Positions 39,641 through 49,244 of a DNA stretch of 64,000 nucleotides are shown in pieces; position 1 is the first letter of the stretch, and each line of letters starts with the position of its first letter. The stretch is from CAIWHR01 sp963741355 (GTDB taxonomy: Bacteria; Pseudomonadota; Gammaproteobacteria; Burkholderiales; Casimicrobiaceae). A program made the position numbers and the translations under genes. The notes under the pieces were generated by a model. It was not told the origin of the DNA. It searched no databases and was given only the letters and a program-made list of their open reading frames with translations. The stretch spans positions 1 through 64,000 of the forward strand of contig CAVUIG010000021.1 of assembly GCA_963741355.1 (NCBI GenBank), in the 5' to 3' direction.

Positions 39641-41224
39641 TCAGGTGCTTGTGCCGGCGCGCTGCGCCGGAGCGGGCTTGCGCGGAACGAATGCGATGCG
39701 CGAAACGGCGACCGGGCGCGGCGGCGCGCCGTGCCTTGTCAGCGCCGCGTCGAGCGCTTTCCCGCCTTCGTCCGTGAGCGCGGCTTCGCGCGCATCCCGG
39801 ATCGCCGCCGCGCGCTCGTCCGCGCCAACCTTCGCCGTGGCGAGGTGGCCGAGGATGTGCGCGAGATTCGCCTTGCCGCGCTTGTTCGTCGCGCCGTAGC
39901 CCTTGATCAGCCGGCCGCAGAGCGCGATCTCGTGCGCGCACTGCCAGCTTTCCGCGGCTGCGGATTCCACCGCGGCGAGCCAACGCTCGATGGCCGCCTG
40001 TTCCTCGCGATAGCGCGCGCCGTGACGGCGAACGGCTTTCATCGCGGCGAGCGCGCGCAAGGCGAGGAAGCCGGACACGTCGTCGGTGCGCAGATGCAGC
40101 GAAAACGCGAGTGGCGACTTGCCGCGCGCCTGGCGCCGCCGGTCCCACGCATCGAGCCTGCGCGCGAGCGGCGTCGGCAGCAGCGAGCCGATCTCCTCGG
40201 CGCCGGGGCCGAAATAGTCGACGATGCGGACGATGTCCGCGGGCTCGGCCGCGACTTCGCGCCGCACGCGCGCGAACCGGTGGGCGCGGCACTTGAGATG
40301 AGCGACGCGGATCACGTCGTCATAGGCCATCCACAGCGCGAGGAAGCGTGCGGCCTCGCGCGTGAGCGCGTGGCCGTGCCCGCCCGCGGGATCGCAGGCC
40401 GTTTCCGCCGCGAGCATGCGCGCCAATCGCTGCCGGTACAGCTCGGCGTAGGCGGCGTCCTGGAAATCGAGTTGCCGATCGAATCCCGCGGCGACGATGT
40501 CGCGCGTTGCCTCGGGAAAGCCGGCTGCGACTTGAAGCGCGGACGGCGAACGGAGCGTCGACTCGTCATTGCCGCGGGCTCGCGGGGCCGGCGCTTGCGG
40601 CGTCGCGATCCCGGCGAATCCGCGGGCGAACCCGGCGAGGCTCGCGTTCGCGCCGCGCTCTCCGCGGCGGATCACCGCTTCGAACGCGTCGCGCGCGAAC
40701 GGCAGCACACCGGACGCGGCGATCGCGCCGAACATCACCGCGCTGACGACGGTGCCGGCCGCTGTGGCCTCGAGGCCCATGTCGAACGCGTGGAATTCGC
40801 GGCTTTGCGCGCGCACGACATCGGAGAGGCGGTCCGAGTCGAGCCGGCCGTCGGCGAGCGGCATCTTCTCCGACGTGGTGAGCGTGCGGCCGAGCGAGGC
40901 GATCATCACGGTGCGCTCGGGACTCACCATTCCGGTCTGGACGACGCGCGCGGCTTCCAGGAGCTCCGAGGCGATCGCGAGATCGATGCCGCCGGGAACG
41001 GGCAGCAGCGACAGGATCGGCCGTCTTCCGCCGAGCGCGCTCGCCGGCTGCGGCCAGACCTCGACGTAATACGTCGTCGCGCCGGTGCGCTGCGCGACGC
41101 CGGGGATCGACGTGCTCTGCGCCGGATGTCCCGCGGCATTGGCGAGGTCGACCAGCCATTCGGCGAGCACGCCGCCGCCTTCTCCGCCGAGCGCCGCGAT
41201 CAGGATCGTGATGGGTCGCGTCAT
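39641..41224 (-). CDS. iorB: Indolepyruvate oxidoreductase beta subunit, long form
   Basis: 527 aa, intact. Residues ~1-200 are the gamma-type domain (TILIAALGGEGGGVLAEWLV, GVAQRTGATTYYVEVWPQP). The remaining ~300 residues form the C-terminal extension (DUF6537-like) found in long IorB proteins, including ALTREAARFLALWMAYDDVI and GYGATNKRGKANLAHILGHL. Works with IorA to oxidise aryl pyruvates to arylacetyl-CoA with ferredoxin. ATG 41224 is 7 bp after the iorA stop. Confidence 0.83.
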   Translation of the reverse strand: MTRPITILIAALGGEGGGVLAEWLVDLANAAGHPAQSTSIPGVAQRTGATTYYVEVWPQPASALGGRRPILSLLPVPGGIDLAIASELLEAARVVQTGMVSPERTVMIASLGRTLTTSEKMPLADGRLDSDRLSDVVRAQSREFHAFDMGLEATAAGTVVSAVMFGAIAASGVLPFARDAFEAVIRRGERGANASLAGFARGFAGIATPQAPAPRARGNDESTLRSPSALQVAAGFPEATRDIVAAGFDRQLDFQDAAYAELYRQRLARMLAAETACDPAGGHGHALTREAARFLALWMAYDDVIRVAHLKCRAHRFARVRREVAAEPADIVRIVDYFGPGAEEIGSLLPTPLARRLDAWDRRRQARGKSPLAFSLHLRTDDVSGFLALRALAAMKAVRRHGARYREEQAAIERWLAAVESAAAESWQCAHEIALCGRLIKGYGATNKRGKANLAHILGHLATAKVGADERAAAIRDAREAALTDEGGKALDAALTRHGAPPRPVAVSRIAFVPRKPAPAQRAGTST

Positions 41225-41231
41225 GTTCGAT

Positions 41232-43351
41232 CTACGCGGGCTGCAGCAACCCGATGATCGGCACCGCGAACGCGCGCGGCGACCCGGTCGCGCCATCCGG
41301 GATTGCTGATGACCTCGCCGCGATAGAACGACGGGCACAGCCGCGCGGCGTGCGCATTCTCGCCGCACAGCCCGCAGCCGACGCACCCATCCAGCACGGT
41401 CGCCACCGGATCGACCTTGAGCGGATCGGAGCTGTCCTTCAACGACAGCGTCGGGCAGCCGGAGAGCCGGATGCACGAGTGATCGCCGGAGCACGTGTCC
41501 TCGTCGACGCCGTACTTGACGCGAACGCCGCGCCGGCCCGCCTTGCGCTGCGCCGCGCGCCACGGCTTGACCCGCCGCTGCCGCTCGAGCTGGCATTCGC
41601 CTTCGGCGATGATCACCTTGAGCCCGGCGAAGTCGGTGGTGAAGGCCTCGTGCAGCGCGCTGCGCATCGCGTCGACGCGGTAGCTGTCGACGTTCTTCAC
41701 CCATTCGACGCCGATGCCCTGCAGCGTGCGCTCGATCGCGCGGTTGCCGTGGACGACGCTCGCCTCCTCGGCGTCGGCCTTGGCGGCATCGGTCGGCGTC
41801 GACAGGATGCCCTGCGCGCCCGTCGCCGACGTGTAGCCGTTCTTGAGGATCAGCAGCACTGCGTCGTCGCCGTTGAAGAGCGCCGACTGCACGCCCGAGA
41901 CGAGCCCATTGTGCCAGAAGCCGCCGTCGCCCATGATCGCGAGCGTTCGCCGCGACATCACCGGCGACACGCCGGCGCGGCTCGCGAGGCTCATCCCGTA
42001 GCCCAGGATCGTGTGGCCGGACGAGAACGGCTCGAACGACGCGAACGAATGGCAGCCGATGTCGGCCGCGATATGGAGCCGGCCGATGTCCTGCTGCAGG
42101 AGCTTCAGCGCCGCGAACACCGGACGCTCCGGGCAGCCGATGCAGAATTGCGGCGGGCGCGCGGGCAGCGGCGCGCCGAGCTGCTTCGTCACCGCCTCGC
42201 GCCGCGCTGCGGTCGCGTCGAGCCAGGCTCGCCCCGTCCCGATCGTCATGCCGGGCGCTGCGCGCTCGACGAATGCGGCGAGGCCCCGCGCGACGACCTC
42301 GACCGTGTATTCGCCGGCCATCGGCAGGACGTCCTTGCCGTGCACCGCGGCCGCCACGTCGTGGCGACGCAGGATCGCGAGGATTTCCTGCTCGATGAAT
42401 TCGGGCTGGCCTTCCTCGACGACGAGCACCGCGCGCTTGCCGTCGCAGAATTGCGCGATCTCGCCCGGCACCAGCGGGCACGTGACGTTGAGTACGAGCA
42501 TCGGCAGTGCGGACTCGCCGAACGCATCCGCCAGATCGAGCTGCTGCAGCGAGCGGATCAGCGTGTTGTAGAGGCCGCCCTGCACGATGATGCCGATGTC
42601 GTCGCGCCGGCCGGCAAAGATTTCGTTGAGTCCGTGCATCGACGATGAACCGCCGCGCCGCCGGCAGGCGCTCGCCCGTCTTCACCTTTTCGTGCCGGTA
42701 GGTCGACGGCGGGTGCGACAGCCGGTCGTAGTCGAACGCGGCCGGATCGTCCATGAGGTGCCGGCTCGAAACTGCGGGCGCCACGTTGTCGGCGCAGACG
42801 AAGCTGCCGCGGACGTGGCACGCGCGGATGCGAAGCTGGAACATCACCGGCGTGCTCGCCGCCTCCGACAGCGCGAACGCCGTCTCGACCAGCCGGACCA
42901 TGTGCGCGAGCTCGGGACGCGGGTCGACGAGGATCAGCGACGACTTCAGCGCGAACGCGTACGTCCGCTCCTGGATGACGCTCGCGCCCTCGCCGTAATC
43001 CTCGCCGACGACGATCAGCGCGCCGCCGGTGACGCCGGGCGAGGCGAGATTCGACAGCGCGTCGGCGGCGACGTTGGTGCCGACGATCGACTTCCAGGTG
43101 ACGGCGCCGCGCAGCGGATAGTGGATCGACGCTCCCAGCATCGCCGCGGCCGACGCCTCGTTCGAGCAGGCCTCGACGTGCACGCCGAGCTCGGCGAGGT
43201 AATCCTTCGCCTGCACCAGCACGTCGAGCAGGTGCGACACCGGCGCCCCCTGGTAGCCGCCCACGTACGCCACGCCGGACTGCAGCAGCGCCTTGGTGAT
43301 CGCGAGGATCCCCTCGCCATGGAAGATCTCGCCCTTGCCGCGGCGCAGCAT
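41232..43351 (-). CDS. iorA: Indolepyruvate ferredoxin oxidoreductase alpha subunit
   Basis: About 705 aa after two one-base insertions (near 42650 and 41280). Start chosen at ATG 43351 (MLRRGKGEIFHGEGILAITK) with GGAAG upstream; GTG 43381 is possible. N-terminal transketolase-like domain with YVGGYQGAPVSHLLD; TPP domain with ADIGCHSF and IMGDGGFWHNGLVSG; C-terminal 2x[4Fe-4S] ferredoxin domain with DEDTCSGDHSCIRLSGCP and GCVGCGLCGENAHAARLCP. It decarboxylates indole-, phenyl- or hydroxyphenylpyruvate. Context (Paa and Mha/Hmg pathways) points to aromatic amino acid catabolism. Confidence 0.87.
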
Positions 43352-43405
43352 CGCGACTTCCCGGCCGAACGATACCTCCACCCGCCCCTCCTCGCCGCCT
43401 TTTGT

Positions 43406-43415
43406 TTGATATCAA
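43406..43415. promoter_or_regulatory. Palindromic operator candidate between iorA and LysR gene
   Basis: TTGATATCAA, a perfect 10-bp palindrome in the AT-rich 75-bp gap between divergent iorA (43351) and the LysR-type gene (43427). It fits a LysR recognition half-site pair. Assignment is by position. Confidence 0.4.
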
Positions 43416-43426
43416 CCATTCATATT

Positions 43427-43741
43427 ATGAATACTTCGTCGCTGAACCTCAACCTGCTCCGGACCTTCCACGCGGTCCACGCGGCAGGCAGCGTCAGAGC
43501 CGCCGCCCTGCGGCTGGGCGTCTCGCAGCCGACGGTGAGCCATGGCCTCGAGAAGCTGCGCCTCCTCTGCCAGGATCCGCTCTTCGTGCGCAACCGGCGG
43601 TCGAGCTCCTGGCGCCATGCTCCTCGGACCGAGCCAGGGACACGCCGTGCCGCCGCCGGGCTTCCGGCGCTTTGCGCACGCCCGTCGTCTCGAATCTCCG
43701 GACCGCGCTGTTCCGCCGGCCCTCCAAACCCACTAAGATAG
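43427..43741 (+). pseudogene. LysR-family regulator remnant (DNA-binding domain only)
   Basis: ATG 43427 encodes NTSSLNLNLLRTFHAVHAAG and a normal LysR helix-turn-helix (VRAAALRLGVSQPTVSHGLE, KLRLLCQDPLFVRN). Similarity is lost after ~55 residues and the frame closes at 43739-43741. The next gene starts at 43848, so there is no room for the ~230-residue effector domain. This is a deletion remnant, not just a frameshift. Divergent from iorA, so it was probably the iorAB regulator. Confidence 0.65.
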
Positions 43742-43847
43742 CGCCCGTACTCGAAGCGCGGGGACGCGCGCGCCCGCCCGACACGATCGGGCAGCGGCCG
43801 CCCGACCCGCCACGCGATCCCACCCGTCGTTCACTCGCGAGCCCGCC

Positions 43848-45650
43848 ATGACCTCAGCGTCGATTCCCGTCACGAACGAATTCAGGCGCTGGGCATGGCT
43901 GCCGACGCCCGGCACGTGGAAGTACTACGCGCTGCTCGGCGTCATCGGCATCTTCATCCTCGGACCGCTGGGCGGCGTGGCGGCGTCGTACATGAACTTC
44001 TCGCTCGGGTTCTTCGTCGGCGGGCAGGTGCTCGCGGGAATCCTGGGATCCACGGTCACGTTCGGATACGGCGCGCAGGGACGCCACGGCGCGAACTACA
44101 TCCAGACGACGGCGGCATCGGTCGCGGGGATGAGCGGCATGGCGGTCGTCATCCAGGCGATGACGTGGATGGGGATGCCGGCGCCGCCCATGTGGCAGCT
44201 CGTCCTCTACATGATGTGCATCGGCATGTTCGGCGTCGGCGTCGGGATGCTCTACACGCCGATCTTGGTCGACCGCCTGCAGCTCACGTTTCCCTCCGGT
44301 CTCGCGGTCGCCAACATCCTGCGCGCGCTGACCGACCCCGTGCTGCTGAGGCAATCGGTATCGCGCCTCTTCGGCGGGATGGCGCTGGGCGTCGTCGGCG
44401 GCATCGGAAGCGCGAAGATCGCATGGATGGGCGCGATCGACGTGTCGACGTCGACGTTCGGCGCCGGGATGATCGTCGGCGCGCGGATCGGCCTCGCGGC
44501 GATCGTCGGCGGGCTCGTCGGCTGGGCGATGATCCCCTATTTCATCTCGATCGGATGGCTCAACCCGGGCGAGCCGTTCCGCAAGATCACGTTCCTCATC
44601 GCGCTCGGCATGATCATGGGCGCCGCGATCGTCGATGTATCCCTCATTCTCGTCCGTGCCTGGCAGCGTGCCCGGCAGGTGTCCGCGGAGAAGCCCGTCG
44701 AGCAGGAGGACTGGAAGCGCACGAACACCAAGCGTCTCGTCGCGTGGGTCGTGTTCTGGGGGATCGGCATCGTCGTCGTCGGATCACAGGTGCTGCACCA
44801 GCCGGTCGGCTATCTGACATTCGCCGTGCTGCTCGTGTTCGTGTTCGCGCTGGTCAACGGAATATCTCTCGGCATCACCGACTCGAATCCCATTTCCTCC
44901 GCGTTCGTGGTCACCGTTGTCCTGATGGCAGGCCTCGGGCTGCGCGATCCGATCGTTGGCATGATGGCGGGCACCGTGCTGCTGGTTTCGACCAGCGAGG
45001 CCTGCGACATGCAGCAGGACCGCTCCACGGGCTGGCGCCTCGGCACCAATCGGACGATCCAGTTCCGCTTCCAGGTGGCCGGCATCGTGATGGGCGCGAT
45101 CATGGCCGTCGTGTTCGCCAACCTCTTCATGAGCGCGTATCCGGTACTGAGCCTCGACCAGACGACGATGTCCGCCAAAGACCAGCCGGCACAATGGACG
45201 TCCGCGATGACCTACAAGTTCGTCGGCGTGCTGCGCAGCCTCACTGACGACAAGCCGTATCAGCGTACGGCGATCTGGGTCGGCGTGGGCATCGGCTTCC
45301 TCACCGAGTTCCTGCGCAAGTACATCAAGTCGCGCGAGCGATACCAGAAGTTCGTCGCCGGAAGCCGTGCGGGATTCGTCACCGACTTCGTGCTCGACTC
45401 CGCGGTATTGCCCTCGCCGTACGCGTCGTCGTTCGGCGGCTTCCTCAATCTCGCGACCTCCGCGTGGTTCGCGGCGGGCGGCGTGATCGCCAGCTTCGGC
45501 AACACGCTCGCGAAGCGCAAGCAGACCAAGACGGTGCTGCCGGAAGACATGAACACCGCATCGCTCTTGGGCGGCGGCCTCATCGCCGGCGACGCGCTCG
45601 CGGCCCTCGGCCTCGGCATTGCCGGACTGCTCGGGACCCTGCTCAGCTGA
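43848..45650 (+). CDS. OPT-family oligopeptide transporter
   Basis: 600 aa, intact, about 14-16 transmembrane helices. NFSLGFFVGGQVLAGILGST, LTFPSGLAVANILRALTDPV and GSRAGFVTDFVLDSAVLPSP are conserved OPT-type segments. Proton-coupled uptake of small peptides or metal-chelate complexes is the family role; the substrate cannot be deduced. Free-standing between the LysR remnant and marR; the codon structure is clean, in contrast to the following operon. Confidence 0.85.
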   Translation: MTSASIPVTNEFRRWAWLPTPGTWKYYALLGVIGIFILGPLGGVAASYMNFSLGFFVGGQVLAGILGSTVTFGYGAQGRHGANYIQTTAASVAGMSGMAVVIQAMTWMGMPAPPMWQLVLYMMCIGMFGVGVGMLYTPILVDRLQLTFPSGLAVANILRALTDPVLLRQSVSRLFGGMALGVVGGIGSAKIAWMGAIDVSTSTFGAGMIVGARIGLAAIVGGLVGWAMIPYFISIGWLNPGEPFRKITFLIALGMIMGAAIVDVSLILVRAWQRARQVSAEKPVEQEDWKRTNTKRLVAWVVFWGIGIVVVGSQVLHQPVGYLTFAVLLVFVFALVNGISLGITDSNPISSAFVVTVVLMAGLGLRDPIVGMMAGTVLLVSTSEACDMQQDRSTGWRLGTNRTIQFRFQVAGIVMGAIMAVVFANLFMSAYPVLSLDQTTMSAKDQPAQWTSAMTYKFVGVLRSLTDDKPYQRTAIWVGVGIGFLTEFLRKYIKSRERYQKFVAGSRAGFVTDFVLDSAVLPSPYASSFGGFLNLATSAWFAAGGVIASFGNTLAKRKQTKTVLPEDMNTASLLGGGLIAGDALAALGLGIAGLLGTLLS

Positions 45651-45776
45651 CCGTCGCCCCCGGCGCCGTTGCGGGCGCCGCGGCACGACCCTCGCGCCAA
45701 AGCCGTGACGGGCATGGCCGGACAGTTCGCCGGTCGCGGCGGCGGCCGGCTCGCTGATTCCCTGCGCGACACGGGG

Positions 45777-45811
45777 TTGACAATCGCTGCCTAGGCAGCC
45801 ATATTGCTGCC
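45777..45811. promoter_or_regulatory. marR promoter with overlapping palindromic operators
   Basis: TTGACA (45777-45782, -35-like) is followed by the perfect 14-bp palindrome GCTGCCTAGGCAGC (45786-45799). This overlaps a second inverted repeat GGCAGC-N6-GCTGCC (45794-45811) abutting the marR ATG at 45812. Two interlocked dyads in a promoter directly ahead of a MarR gene are typical of autoregulated efflux operons. Confidence 0.6.
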
Positions 45812-46331
45812 ATGACAGCGAATTGCCTCCCCGAAGCGCCGTGCGCGGACGCAGCCGGCGTCCGCCTACCCCGGCGATCCCGACGTTCTATCGCGGCGAC
45901 GACTACCAGGTCGACGAAAGCATCGGCTACCTGCTGCGGCAGCTGCGCATCCAGATGGACCGCGCGATCGACGCCGAGATGGCCGAGCACGACCTGACCG
46001 GCGTGCAGTGGGGGCCGCTGCTGGCGATTCATTTCGGCCTCGGCGACACGGCCGCCGAACTCGCGCGCGTCGGCTGTGTCGATACCGGTGCGATGACGCG
46101 GATGCTCGACCGCCTCGAGGCCAAGGGACTGCTGCGCCGCGCGCCGCTGCCCCAACGACGCGCGCGTCATGCGCATCGACCTGACGGCCGAGGGGCGGCG
46201 CCTGTGCCGCCTGATCCCCTACGGACTTTCGCGGGTGCTGAATTCGCTGTTGCGCGGATTCACCGCCGCAGGAGCTCGAAACGATGAAGTCGATGGTCCG
46301 CCGGATGCTCGCCAATGCGGAAGCGAAGTGA
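45812..46331 (+). CDS. MarR-family transcriptional regulator
   Basis: About 172 aa over several one-base shifts (near 45870, 46150 and 46262). Core: DESIGYLLRQLRIQMDRAID, LTGVQWGPLLAIHFGLGDTA, the recognition helix region VDTGAMTRMLDRLEAKGLLR, wing PNDARVMRIDLTAEGRRLC, and C-terminal TMKSMVRRMLANAEAK. First gene of the marR-OMF-emrA-emrB cluster and the likely repressor of it, through the palindromes at 45786-45811. Confidence 0.8.
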
Positions 46332-46338
46332 GCGGGCG

Positions 46339-47826
46339 ATGAGCTCCCGACGCTCGCGAGCATGTCCGGACCCGTGGCATCGCGCGACGCTTGCCGCCGC
46401 CGCGCTGTCGCGCCGCATTGGTGCTGCCGGCGTGCGCGCCCATGGACGCGATGCCGGCGCCGAATCGCGCGTCGACGCCGGCGCGCTCGGCGCGGGCGGC
46501 GTGCCATCGACTGGCCCCGCGAGGACTGGTGGCGGCGCTACGGCGACGCGCAGCTCGACGCGCTCGATGGCCGACGGCGCTGGCCGGCAGCCCGACGCTC
46601 GCCGCGGCGCGCGCCCGCGTGGCGCGCGCCACCGCCGCGGCCGGCGTCGCGCGCGCCGCGCTGCTGCCCGCAGTGTCACGGCAACGGCGCCGTCACCTAC
46701 CAGCGCTACTCGGAGAATTACATCTTCCCGCCGCCTTTCGCGGGGAACTGGGACACGGACAACCGACTCGACGCTCGACTTCGTCTACGAGATCGATTTC
46801 TGGAACAAGAACGGCGCCGCGCTCGACGCCGCGCTGTCGCAGGCGCAGGCCGCCGACGCCGATGCGCAGGCTGCGCGCGTGCTGCTGACGACCAACATCG
46901 CGCGCGCCTATTTCAACCTGCAGCGTCTCTTCGCGCAGCGCGACGTCTCGCGCGCGGCGATCGCGCAGCGCGAGGATGTCGTGCGGCTCACGGCGGAGCG
47001 CTTCGCCGCGGGGCTCGACACCAGGGTCGAGGTGAGGCAGGCCGAAGCGGCGCTCGCAACCGTCAGGACCGAGCTCGCGCAGTACGACGACACGATCGCG
47101 ATCGTGCGCCACCAGCTGGCCGCGCTCGCCGGCGCCGGCCCGCAGCGCGGCGACTCGCTGGCGCGCGATCGCGCCGGCGCATGCGCCCGCATCGGCGCTG
47201 CCCGCCGCCATTCCGCTCGACCTCGTCGGCCGTCGCCCCGAGATCGTCGCGTCGCGCTGGCGCGTCGAGGCTGCCGGCAGCGACGTCGAGGTCGCGCAAG
47301 GCGATGTTCTATCCGAACGTCAATCTCGTCGCGTTCGCGGGACTCTCGTCGATCGGATTGGTCGAAGCTGTCTCGAGACCGCCAGCGGCATCGCGCGGTG
47401 TCGGCCCGGCGATCCACCTGCCGATCTTCGAGGGCGGGCGCCTCAACGCGAATCTGCGCGGGCGCGAAGCCGATCAGGATCTCGCGATCAGCGCGTACAA
47501 CCAGGCGGTGATCGATGCGGTGCGCGACGTCGCCGACGCGCTGTCGTCGATCGACAGCCTCGCACGCATCGCCGCCGAGCAGGCGCGGGCGCGCGAAGCG
47601 ACGACCGATGCCTACAACCTCGCCGTGATCCGCTACAGGGCGGGCCTTGGCAACTATCTCACCGTGCTGACGGCGCAGACGCAGCAGCTCGTCCAGGACC
47701 GCCTCGACGCCGATCTCAAGGCGCGTGCCTTCGAGCTCGACGTCAATCTCGCGCGCGCGCTGGGCGGCGGCTATCGCCGAGCCGACGCGCGTCAACGTTT
47801 CCGCTGCGCCAATCACCGCGCGCTGA
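46339..47826 (+). CDS. NodT-type outer-membrane efflux lipoprotein
   Basis: Outer-membrane channel for the EmrAB pump. Start ATG 46339, 8 bp after marR. After a shift the signal peptide ends in a lipobox (LVLPACAP). Mature motifs: WPREDWWRRYGDAQLDAL, LDFVYEIDFWNKNGAALDAA, RQAEAALATVRTELAQYDDT, HLPIFEGGRLNANLRGREAD and YRAGLGNYLTVLTAQTQQL. About seven frame changes occur. The most natural end is at TGA 47824 after REPTRVNVSAAPITAR. No copy in another place, so the indels are probably sequence errors. Confidence 0.78.
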
Positions 47827-47860
47827 GCACGCCTTTCAGGATCTCTCGAATGAATCCGCC

Positions 47861-49196
47861 ATGACCCCTTCCGACGCCGCCGACCAGCGCGCCAGCGCAA
47901 GCCAGCGGCGCCGGAAGCTGCTGTCTACGCCGCCGTCGCGTTTTCCGTGATCGCGGACTCGGCTAGGGCGCGTACTGGGCGCTCTATGCGCGCAACTACG
48001 AGCGCACCGACGACGCCTACGTGCAAGGCAATGTCGTGCAGGTGACGCCGCAGGTTGCGGGCACGGTGCTGTCGGTGAACGCCGACGACACGGATTTCGT
48101 GAAGGCCGGCGCGCCGCTCGTGATGCTCGATCGCGCCGACGCCGAGGTCGCGCTGCAGCAGGCACAGGCCGCGCTCGCGCAGACGGTGCGCGAGGTGCGC
48201 ACGCTCTACGTCAGCAACTCGACGTGGACAGCCAACATCGCGCAGCGCGAAGCGGACGTCGGCCGCGCCCGAACCGAGCTTGCCCGCGCCGAGGACGACC
48301 TCGCGCGGCGGCAGACGCTGCGTCGAATGCGGCGCCGTCAGCGGCGAGGAAATCAACCACGCGCAATCGGCGGTCAGCAACGCGCGCGGCGCGCTCGCCG
48401 GCGCCGAGGCCGCGCTCGCGTCGGCGCAGCAGCAGCTCGCGACCAACCAGTCGCTGACCGAGGGCACGACCGTCGAAAAGCATCCCAACGTCGAGCGCGC
48501 CGCGTCCAAGGTGCGCGAGGCGTACCTCGCCTATGCGCGCACACGCTGCCGGCGCCGGTGTCGGGCTACGTCGCGAAACGCACGGTGCAGGTCGGGCAGC
48601 GGGTCGCGCCGGGCGCGCCGCTGATGGCGATCGTCCCGCTCGACCAGGTATGGGTCGACGCCAACTTCAAGGAAGTGCAGCTGCGCCGCATGCGCATCGG
48701 CCAGCCGGTGACGCTGACAGCCGACGCGTATGGGCGCGCGTCGAATACCACGGCACGGTCGCAGGACTCGGCGTCGGAACCGGAAGCGCGTTCGCGCTGC
48801 TGCCGGCGCAGAACGCGACCGGCAACTGGATCAAGGTCGTGCAGCGCGTGCCGGTGCGCATCGCGCTCGACCCGAAGGAGCTCGCCGACGCATCCGCTGC
48901 GGGTCGGTCTGTCGATGGAGGCCGCGGTCGACGTCGCCGACACGACGGGCGCCACGCTGGCCGCCGCGCCGCGCGTCGCCGCGCCGTACACCACCGCGGC
49001 GTTCACGCACGATGCCGAGGAAGCCGACGCGCTCGTCCGCAGGACCATCGCGGCCAATCTCGGCCTCGGCGCGGACGGCGGGCGACGCGAACCGCATGCC
49101 GCGCGCGCCGACGCGCCGCGCGTCGCGGCGACGCGACGCCGCACGTGGCGGCACCGCAGCGTCCGCGCGAAGGCGCCGGTCGCCGCGCCGCTGTAG
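47861..49196 (+). CDS. emrA: EmrA/HlyD-type membrane fusion protein
   Basis: Periplasmic adaptor for EmrB. ATG 47861 (MTPSDAADQRASASQRRRKL), then a shift into the membrane anchor and RTDDAYVQGNVVQVTPQVAG, the characteristic EmrA start. Coiled-coil region AGAEAALASAQQQLATNQSL; second lipoyl half LPAPVSGYVAKRTVQVGQRV; barrel VWVDANFKEVQLRRMRIGQP; C-terminal VGLSMEAAVDVADTTGATL. Frame changes near 47930, 48325, 48545, 48735 and 48893. Ends about 49 bp before emrB. Confidence 0.8.
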
Positions 49197-49244
49197 TCGC
49201 GCGCGGCGATTCCGCTCCGATACGCGCGAAGCGCATCCACCCGC

